Source of the DNA: JAHCHG01 sp041394845
GTDB taxonomy: Bacteria > Acidobacteriota > Blastocatellia > Pyrinomonadales > Pyrinomonadaceae
Direction: 5' to 3'
NCBI GenBank assembly: GCA_041394845.1
Contig: JAWKHL010000006.1
Location: 186,001 to 250,000, forward strand
DNA length: 64,000 bases
Below are positions 58,313 to 64,000 of this stretch, piece by piece. A program made the translations under genes and the position numbers. Position 1 is the first letter of the stretch. Each line of letters starts with the position of its first letter. Below the pieces are notes generated by a model, which ran no database searches, had not been told where the DNA came from, and saw only the letters and a program-made list of their open reading frames with translations.

Positions 58313-58798
58313 ATGTCGCGAATAGATAATGAGATCCGCGTAACGCCGTCCCTTCTTGACCGTCTGGTGGATTACGATCCGAAATCGTCTCAGGAAGCCC
58401 CGAAATCGCGTTCCAACTCTCTGCGCGAGTTAAAAACCTCGGTGCAGAGAGATCTGGAATGGCTGCTCAACACCCGCGCCTATTACGGGAACATTGACGA
58501 GCGGCTTGAAGAGGTTCCGAAATCGGTGGCCGTTTACGGACTGCCGGATTTTACCGGAGTCAGCGCCAAAAGCCACATCGAGCAAAGAAGGATGACCGAC
58601 GCTCTGGAAACCGCCCTTCGGAATTTCGAACCGAGGTTTCTCGATCTCAAGGTCACGCTGGAACCGATCAGCACGACGGATAAATCTTTGAGATTCAGAA
58701 TTGAAGCTAATTTGAACGTCGAACCCGCCCCGGAACCGATCGCCTTCGATACGGTTTTGCAATTGGGGAGCGGCGATTTTAAAGTCATCGAAAAATAG
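58313..58798 (+). CDS. tssE: T6SS baseplate protein TssE (gp25-like)
   Basis: A 161-residue gp25/TssE protein: TPSLLDRLVDYDPKS, the basic helix NSLRELKTSVQRDLEWLLNT, VYGLPDFTG, and TDALETALRNFEPRFLDLKV, which is the gp25 core. It is a wedge protein of the baseplate. The start at 58313 follows the tandem hairpins; the longer frame would run through them. Confidence 0.93.
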   Translation: MSRIDNEIRVTPSLLDRLVDYDPKSSQEAPKSRSNSLRELKTSVQRDLEWLLNTRAYYGNIDERLEEVPKSVAVYGLPDFTGVSAKSHIEQRRMTDALETALRNFEPRFLDLKVTLEPISTTDKSLRFRIEANLNVEPAPEPIAFDTVLQLGSGDFKVIEK

Positions 58799-58812
58799 AG
58801 GAGAAGAGCAAA

Positions 58813-59229
58813 ATGGGAGTTTACGATCAATGGAGTCATCTGACAACAGCGGAAAAAGCCATCATAGCGGCTCTGGCGGTAACCGATCCCGTCAAGGTTG
58901 CGATGATCAAAATCAGCAAGGACCGGGCTTTTAATGAAACGACCAGCCGGTTCGGCTATAACGGGCACAACGATCAGACCGACGCTTTTCGGCATTGTTT
59001 CTGGTCGGCCACGCTGGCCCGGGACATCGGCTCATTCTGGGCCAAAGCCTTTACCGACGCTCACGAAACCAACCCCGGACAACCGCCCGGCGAAAAAGCG
59101 ATGGATCTGCACAATAACAGCGTGGGATTGAAGATCGGCTTTTATTATTTCATCCCGGACTCCGACAAGGCTCTTTCGGACAAATGCTTTCAGGCGCTAC
59201 AGTCCGGCCAACTGCAAACGAGTCCTTAA
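58813..59229 (+). CDS. DUF6973-like protein, candidate T6SS effector
   Basis: A 138-residue soluble protein with no signal peptide. The conserved core is YNGHNDQTDAFRHCFWSA, then FTDAHETNPGQPPGEKAMDL and HNNSVGLKIG. The pattern DAFRH...W, AHE, MDLHNN is that of DUF6973, a domain seen at the ends of polymorphic-toxin-like proteins; this assignment is from memory. The cluster of invariant-looking His, Asp and Glu suggests a metal-dependent enzyme. The gene lies between tssE and tssF with its own SD (GAGGAGAAG, 14 bases after tssE) and is followed by a membrane-anchored protein. Carriage inside the Hcp ring would suit its small size. Confidence 0.75.
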   Translation: MGVYDQWSHLTTAEKAIIAALAVTDPVKVAMIKISKDRAFNETTSRFGYNGHNDQTDAFRHCFWSATLARDIGSFWAKAFTDAHETNPGQPPGEKAMDLHNNSVGLKIGFYYFIPDSDKALSDKCFQALQSGQLQTSP

Positions 59230-59238
59230 AACCCTCAG

Positions 59239-59733
59239 ATGAAATATTCTTCGACTAATTTATTATTGATCGGCATCCTTCTGTTCGCCATTGCCGCGAT
59301 CGGATTCGGGTGCCGATCGTTTTTTTCAAACCGGACATCCAAAAGCAGAAAAGTTTCCGGGCCGGTTCAGATCGGTTCGCAATGGACGGAGATATCGCCC
59401 GCCCCGCCCCTGACGGCAACGGGCAAACTCCAATTCGTCGGGTTGAAAATAAACGGCCTCAAACCGGGAGCCGCCGCTCCGGACGGAAAGATTCCCTTGG
59501 GCGACGGACGGAGTTTGAAGATCGAAGTCCAATTGATCGACGAAAACGGCAACTCTCTGACATTGTTTCCCAACGGGATCGGCGAATTCGCCGAGTTTGG
59601 AAAAAGAGCCCAAAATAAAGAAAATGTAGATGATGCTTATTTTGAACCCGGAGAGAAATTCACTAAAATCAAAATTCGCTCCGATCAGAATCTGTCGGTC
59701 GATGAAGTGATCTGGTCGGAATTGGAATTTTAA
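59239..59733 (+). CDS. Membrane-anchored periplasmic protein, candidate immunity protein
   Basis: A 164-residue protein with an N-terminal hydrophobic helix (LLLIGILLFAIAAIGFGC) and a beta-rich periplasmic part: TATGKLQFVGLKINGL, DGRSLKIEVQLIDENGNSL, and an acidic tail ending VDEVIWSELEF. The Cys after the helix hints at a lipoprotein, but the residues before it (GFG) do not make a proper lipobox, so a simple membrane anchor is likelier. It starts nine bases after the DUF6973-like gene. That pairing and the periplasmic location fit an immunity protein; a diverged TssJ is the alternative, although TssJ's transthyretin-type motifs were not found. Confidence 0.72.
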   Translation: MKYSSTNLLLIGILLFAIAAIGFGCRSFFSNRTSKSRKVSGPVQIGSQWTEISPAPPLTATGKLQFVGLKINGLKPGAAAPDGKIPLGDGRSLKIEVQLIDENGNSLTLFPNGIGEFAEFGKRAQNKENVDDAYFEPGEKFTKIKIRSDQNLSVDEVIWSELEF

Positions 59734-59798
59734 GGTCGAGATTTCGGAACGCGGGTCGGAGAGTTTAATTTTTTTCAGACTCGGACAAAATTGCCTTG

Positions 59799-59864
59799 TC
59801 GGTTATCGGGAAACCGATCAAACCTCAAACCGGAGATCAAGCCGATAACTGATAACTGATAAAT
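59799..59864. repeat. Heptamer array upstream of tssF
   Basis: GATAACT, GATAACT and GATAAAT (59844-59864) end nine bases before the tssF start. A short opposite arm, GGTTATCGG, lies near 59800. The right arm resembles the one at 21079. Confidence 0.7.
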
Positions 59865-59872
59865 GAAAACAA

Positions 59873-61762
59873 ATGCGCGATGAACTCTTAGGATATTACG
59901 AACGGGAACTTATCTTTCTGCGCCGGATGGGGGCGGAATTCGCCAAAAAATACCCCAAGATCGCGGCGCGGCTCCTGCTCGACGAGGAGAAGATCGAAGA
60001 TCCGCACGTCGAGCGGATGATCGAGGCCTTTGCCCTTCTGGCCGGACGCATCGGTCTTAAACTCGACGACGAACTTCCCGAAATCACCGAATCTTTTCTC
60101 AACGTGCTTTATCCGCATTATCTGGCCCCGATCCCTTCGATGGCCATCGCCGAGATGGCCTTCGGCAACCCCAAAGACAAACTGACGGCCGTTCAGGATC
60201 TGGAGCGCGGAGCCCGGCTCAACTCGCGTCCGGTTGACGGAACCCCCTGCCGTTTCCGCACCTGTTACGACGTTCAGCTGGTTCCGATGATGATCGAGTC
60301 GGCCGCGCTTGAATCTCCGGCTCCGAAAGATGCCCGGGGAAAATTCGCCGAAAGCTACATCCGGTTGAGCATGCGTTGTTTCGGGGACTCGAACCTTCAC
60401 GAATTTAAAATCGGAGACACCGAACAACCGCCCGAATATCTTCGCTTTTATCTCAACGGCGATCCGCAACTCGTTTTTCCGCTTTACGAACTGATCTTCA
60501 ACAACTCCAGTGCGCTGGAGTTCCGCGCCCGCGAAGCGCCGATCACCAACAAAACGCTGACGACCATCACCAACATCCAGCTCAAACTTCCCGATCCGGT
60601 CGTTCTGACGCCCGATCACATCCGACAGGTCGGGTTCGAAGAATCGGAATCGATCCTGCCCTACACCAACCGGTCATTCGCCGGTTATCGGCTGTTGACC
60701 GAATACTTCGCGTTTCCCTACAAATTTCTGTTCTTCGACGTTTACGGTCTCGATCAGGCGGTGCGGAGAAAGTTCGGCAGCCATTTCGACATTCTGATCC
60801 ATCTTCGGGATATTACGCCGCCGCAGGCTCCGGTAACGGAAGACACCTTCCGTCTGGGCTGCACGCCGATCGTCAATCTGTTTTCGCGGATGGCCGACCC
60901 TATCTATCTGTCGAATCAGAAATATGAATATCACGTCGTCCCGGACGTTCATCGTCAGACGACGACCGAGATCTATTCGATCAACGAGGTTTTCACGACC
61001 GATCCGCGAACCAACACGACCCGCGAATTTTCGCCTTTTTATTCTCTCCGCCACGCTTACGGCGAACAGATGGAAAAAACCTTCTGGTACGCCATGCGCC
61101 GGGCGTCGCAACGGCCCAACGACGAGGGAACGGAAATGTTTCTGGCGCTGGTCGATATGGAGTTCAACCCGCGGGTTCCGTCGGTCGAAGTTATCAGCGT
61201 CCGGACGACCTGCACCAATCGAGACCTGCCGGCCCGTCTGCCTTTCGGCGGGCGATCCGGAGATTTCGAGATCGAGGAGGCCGCACTGCTGTCGAGGGTC
61301 CGATGTCTGACCAAACCGACCGAAACGATCCGTCCGCCCCAGCGCAAGGCTCTGCAATGGCGACTGATCTCGCATCTCAATCTCAACTACCTGTCGATCG
61401 CCAACAGCGAGAACGGCACGCCCGAAGCATTGCAGGAAATTCTCCAGCTCTACAATTTCGAGGATTCCGAGGTTACTCGCAAACAGATTCTCGGCATCAC
61501 CGGCATCGAAAGCAAAAAAGTCGTCCGCCAGATCGGAGGCCATATCGGCGCCGGTTTCGTCCGCGGTCTGGAAACCACCCTGACCTTCGATGAGGACGAA
61601 TATGTCGGCAGCGGATGGTTCCTTTTCGCCTGCGTGCTGGAAAGATTTCTGGGACTCTATTCTTCGCTCAATTCGTTCAGCCAGGTCGTCCTCCGGACCG
61701 AACAGCGGGAGGCGATCGTCAAACGCTTCGAACCGCGCACCGGCGAGCAGATTCTGCTGTGA
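59873..61762 (+). CDS. tssF: T6SS baseplate protein TssF
   Basis: A 629-residue TssF (VasA/ImpG). The N-terminus LLGYYERELIFLRRMGAEFA and the segment LNVLYPHYLAPIPSMAIAEM are the family signature, with TAVQDLERGARLNSRPVDG, EYFAFPYKFLFFDVYGLDQ and the end VVLRTEQREAIVKRFEPRTG. It forms the baseplate wedge with TssG, TssE and TssK. tssG normally follows but does not here: the next gene is on the opposite strand and unrelated. Confidence 0.96.
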   Translation: MRDELLGYYERELIFLRRMGAEFAKKYPKIAARLLLDEEKIEDPHVERMIEAFALLAGRIGLKLDDELPEITESFLNVLYPHYLAPIPSMAIAEMAFGNPKDKLTAVQDLERGARLNSRPVDGTPCRFRTCYDVQLVPMMIESAALESPAPKDARGKFAESYIRLSMRCFGDSNLHEFKIGDTEQPPEYLRFYLNGDPQLVFPLYELIFNNSSALEFRAREAPITNKTLTTITNIQLKLPDPVVLTPDHIRQVGFEESESILPYTNRSFAGYRLLTEYFAFPYKFLFFDVYGLDQAVRRKFGSHFDILIHLRDITPPQAPVTEDTFRLGCTPIVNLFSRMADPIYLSNQKYEYHVVPDVHRQTTTEIYSINEVFTTDPRTNTTREFSPFYSLRHAYGEQMEKTFWYAMRRASQRPNDEGTEMFLALVDMEFNPRVPSVEVISVRTTCTNRDLPARLPFGGRSGDFEIEEAALLSRVRCLTKPTETIRPPQRKALQWRLISHLNLNYLSIANSENGTPEALQEILQLYNFEDSEVTRKQILGITGIESKKVVRQIGGHIGAGFVRGLETTLTFDEDEYVGSGWFLFACVLERFLGLYSSLNSFSQVVLRTEQREAIVKRFEPRTGEQILL

Positions 61763-61883
61763 AAAAGGCCAGAACCGCCGGCGCCTCTGCGGGACGGTTT
61801 GAGTTTACCGGCCCGCGCCATCATTATCTTCGGTAAGATCCGCCTTCCGCTACCGGAGACGGTTCCGGCACGCGGGTGCAAAA

Positions 61884-62342
61884 TCACGCCTCCGAACCCC
61901 GCCTTTTCAAAGTAAATCTCCAGACCATTCTCCGCTTTTTTTCCTCGAACAGATAAACTCCTTCGATCACGCGCCAAAACCCCAGAAATTCCCAGCGGCC
62001 GACCGCCAGTTTGTTAAAAAGCGGAACGCCGTGTCCGGTCTCGATGGCCGCCACCATCGCCCGGTTCGCCGCATCGAGTTTCTGATCGCCGTGTCGCCCG
62101 GCGCCGGTGTAATGGATCGTGTCTGAGGTCTCGCCTTCAAAATCCGGATAGCACGGATTGATCCGCCCGAAATCCGTCAAAAGCGAGATCAGAGTCTCGT
62201 TTTTCTGATAGATCCCGTTGCGCACCCGGTGGATGTTGCTGACCTCATCCCACGTGAAAATATGACCGACGCGGGAATTTTTTCTCAAAAACTCTTCGTT
62301 TATCTGGAATTTTTTCAAGATTCTGGAATATTGTGTTGACAA
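61884..62342 (-). CDS. Stand-alone SRA-like domain protein
   Basis: A 152-residue protein. The core GQIFTW-like VGHIFTWDEVSNIHRVRNGI, then TIHYTGAGRHGDQKLDAANR, LFNKLAVGRWEFLGFWRVIE and the basic end VWRFTLKRRG match the SRA-type domain of ScoMcrA/YDG-like modified-DNA readers, where the YTGAG.GDQ turn is characteristic. Normally it is fused to an HNH nuclease; none is attached or adjacent here. The only reasonable start is TTG at 62342, with AGG ten bases upstream; there is no ATG in the first half. It may be a fragment of a longer ancestor or a free reader protein. Confidence 0.68.
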   Translation of the reverse strand: MSTQYSRILKKFQINEEFLRKNSRVGHIFTWDEVSNIHRVRNGIYQKNETLISLLTDFGRINPCYPDFEGETSDTIHYTGAGRHGDQKLDAANRAMVAAIETGHGVPLFNKLAVGRWEFLGFWRVIEGVYLFEEKKRRMVWRFTLKRRGSEA

Positions 62343-62364
62343 TGAATTTAAACCTATTTATATT
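62336..62364 (+). promoter_or_regulatory. Sigma-70-type promoter for the M4 protease gene
   Basis: TTGACA (62336-62341) and TATATT (62359-62364) are exactly 17 bases apart, the best consensus promoter seen in the window. It overlaps the 5' end of the divergent SRA-like gene and would give a leader of about 230 bases before the protease start codon. Confidence 0.7.
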
Positions 62365-62599
62365 CTTAAACACTATTATTTTTTTTGCCAAGTTTTCCCT
62401 AATTTTTATAGGAGTTTAATCAACATCTTTCTATAAATTTCGATCTAGCCGGGCAAAATTTCTTTTCAAAAATCCCCCGATGGTCTCAATAAGTTTGCGG
62501 AACTTCTGTGTAAATTTTCGGAGATCAGGCTTGATAATTATCTACTTTTTTATCGGCAAATTTAATTAAATGACCATTTCTTAAGGAGGGCATCAGAAA

Positions 62600-64000
62600 G
62601 TGAAAAAGCTTTTAACCGTATTTGCGACGATTTCTGTCGCATTGCTTATCTTTGCTTACGTTTCCAATAAAACCCAGGCAAACCAACCCGTTTTTCAATC
62701 CGGCTCGCAGGATGATCTGGAGAGAGCCAAGGAGATCTCTCTTGAGATCCTCAAGACCAGAACGGCGGCCCGTTCGGTCGGCAACATCGATGAATTTGAC
62801 GTCGAACGGGTATTTATCGACGATCTGAGAATGGCGCACACGCGCGTTCAGCAGAAGATCGGAAAAATCCCGGTCTGGGAAGGCGAGGCCATCGTTCATC
62901 TGGAAACCGACGGCAGTCTGTTCACCGTCACGGACGATCTGAAAGACGGAATATCGGTCAACACGGAGCCGAACATCTCGGCCGAGGACGCCACCAAAAT
63001 GGCTCTTGATCTATACAAAGGATCGGAATTTCTGACCGAAAAACCGAAGATCGATCTGTGGATCTACCGGGGCGCAGACCGCGATCATCTGGCCTACCGG
63101 GTCCGCCTTTACCGCGAGGACAACTCGCTGGAAACGGCCATGCCAGTGATCTTCATCGACGCGCAAACGGGTGAGAAGGTTTTTCAATATGACAATCTCC
63201 AAACCGCGACCGGAAGCGGTTCGTCGCTCTACAGCGGAACGGTTTCGATCGAAACCTATTTCAACGGTTCGACCTATTATCTGGAGGACATTTCCCGCAA
63301 GGTCGGAACCTTTGACAACCGCAACACGACCAATTCGACCTATCGCTTCAGCGATGCCGATAACAACTGGACGAGTTCGACCCAGCGGGCCGGAGTCGAT
63401 GCCCATTACGGAGCGGAAAAAACCTACGATTATTATCTCAACGTCCACGGCCGCAACGGCATTGACGGCGCCGGCGGTCCCGCTTACTATCAGGCGGCCG
63501 ACGGCTCGACCGGGCTCATCTCATCGAAAGTCCACTACAGCAGCAACTACAACAACGCTTTCTGGAACGGCTCTTATATGACCTACGGCGACGGCAACGG
63601 TTCGACCTTCTCGCCGCTGGTAACATTGGACATCTGCGGCCACGAGATGACGCACGGCGTTACCGAACGAACGGCCAATCTGACCTACTCCGGCGAATCC
63701 GGCGCGTTGAACGAATCGATGTCGGACGTCTTCGGCGCGATGGTCGAACTTTACGCGCGGGGTTCCCTAACTTCGAACGTCTGGAAGATCGGCGAGGACG
63801 CCTACACGCCCGGAACCTCCGGCGATGCTTTGCGCTATATGGACAATCCGCACGCCGCCCCGAACAGCGGTTTTACGTCCGATGACGATCCCGATCATTA
63901 CTCGGAACGCTATACCGGATCGTCCGACAACGGCGGGGTTCACATCAATTCCGGCATCGGCAACAAGGTCTTTTACCTGGTGGCGGTCGGCGGAACCCAT
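62600..64000 (+). CDS. Secreted thermolysin-type (M4) metalloprotease, cut by the window end
   Basis: The reading frame runs from GTG 62600 to the window end, 467 codons without a stop. AAGGAGG at 62583-62589 supports the start. A signal peptide (KKLLTVFATISVALLIFAYV) is followed by an FTP/PepSY-type propeptide (about 30-190) and the M4 catalytic domain. Zinc ligands are HEMTH and the Glu in GALNESMSDVFGAM; the end shows GGVHINSGIGNKVFYLVAVGG with the expected catalytic His in the missing or last part. It should be exported, self-process and degrade extracellular protein. Not related to the T6SS. Confidence 0.94.
   Translation, partial: MKKLLTVFATISVALLIFAYVSNKTQANQPVFQSGSQDDLERAKEISLEILKTRTAARSVGNIDEFDVERVFIDDLRMAHTRVQQKIGKIPVWEGEAIVHLETDGSLFTVTDDLKDGISVNTEPNISAEDATKMALDLYKGSEFLTEKPKIDLWIYRGADRDHLAYRVRLYREDNSLETAMPVIFIDAQTGEKVFQYDNLQTATGSGSSLYSGTVSIETYFNGSTYYLEDISRKVGTFDNRNTTNSTYRFSDADNNWTSSTQRAGVDAHYGAEKTYDYYLNVHGRNGIDGAGGPAYYQAADGSTGLISSKVHYSSNYNNAFWNGSYMTYGDGNGSTFSPLVTLDICGHEMTHGVTERTANLTYSGESGALNESMSDVFGAMVELYARGSLTSNVWKIGEDAYTPGTSGDALRYMDNPHAAPNSGFTSDDDPDHYSERYTGSSDNGGVHINSGIGNKVFYLVAVGGTH

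Noticed and set aside
59239..59340. Lipoprotein signal in the candidate immunity protein.
   Set aside because: The residues before Cys (G-F-G) do not satisfy the lipobox; a plain membrane anchor is the safer reading.
59239..59733. This gene as tssJ.
   Set aside because: No proper lipobox and none of the TssJ strand motifs; the position right after a toxin-like gene favours immunity, though not proven.
61763..61883. Remnant of tssG after tssF.
   Set aside because: The 120-base gap has no reading frame resembling TssG in any of the six frames.

Overview
The window looks like a chromosomal segment of a moderately GC-rich Gram-negative bacterium. Acidobacteriota of the Blastocatellia/Pyrinomonadaceae type is the best guess: a GH57 branching enzyme next to a DUF4912 gene, a sensor kinase with a two-component-regulator propeller, a DUF1572 DinB-like protein, an ImpJ/ImpE-type secretion locus, and intergenic spaces full of heptamer repeats. 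This placement is inference from gene content; there is no rRNA or other marker, and no tRNA, CRISPR array or phage was seen.

Region 1 (1-6.6 kb): a UbiA-type decaprenyl-phosphate phosphoribosyltransferase-like gene, then a convergent block of three alkaline-phosphatase-superfamily enzymes, all with Thr at the nucleophile position, headed by a 59-residue membrane protein. A 680-base non-coding stretch with strong inverted repeats lies upstream of that small gene. Region 2 (7.3-12 kb, minus strand): type IV pilus/type II secretion genes (PilN, PilO, a PilP/GspC-like protein with an IPT/TIG-like domain, a pseudopilin), preceded by an FHA-GGDEF diguanylate cyclase. Region 3 (12-40 kb): housekeeping and accessory genes: heptosyltransferase-like GT9, ICMT-like methyltransferase, DUF3108, DUF4912 with GH57, FMN reductase, amidohydrolase, gamma carbonic anhydrase, hisS, an M23 peptidase without a signal peptide, two unrecognised conserved proteins, a NarL-type regulator with a 1085-residue kinase, a DSP-type phosphatase, PNPOx-like protein, NAD-type isocitrate dehydrogenase, thiO, TlpA-like thioredoxin, methyltransferase, GDPD and cystathionine beta-synthase.

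Region 4 (39.8-61.8 kb) is the highlight: a type VI secretion system (T6SS) locus entirely on the plus strand. It starts with a Pro/acid-rich tail-anchored protein and three tandem paralogues of layout FHA - transmembrane helix - periplasmic lytic-transglycosylase-like domain, of which only the middle one keeps the catalytic Glu. Then come a CxxCxxCC protein, tssK, tssL, tssM, tagJ, a small secreted protein, tssA, tssB, tssC, hcp, tssE, a DUF6973-like toxin candidate with an adjacent membrane-anchored possible immunity protein, and tssF. tssG, tssH (clpV), tssI (vgrG), tssJ and PAAR genes are not in the window. hcp is bracketed by strong hairpins. Region 5 (61.9-64 kb): a stand-alone SRA-like domain protein on the minus strand and the start of a secreted thermolysin-type (M4) protease cut by the window end.

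A second theme is short repeats. At about fifteen places, mostly just after stop codons, there are tandem units of 7 bases (sometimes 8-9), often in two inverted arms that would fold into a hairpin. Each locus has its own unit. One such array has entered the N-terminal coding region of the pseudopilin, and another is split by a 274-base fold-back element with perfect 27-base terminal inverted repeats.
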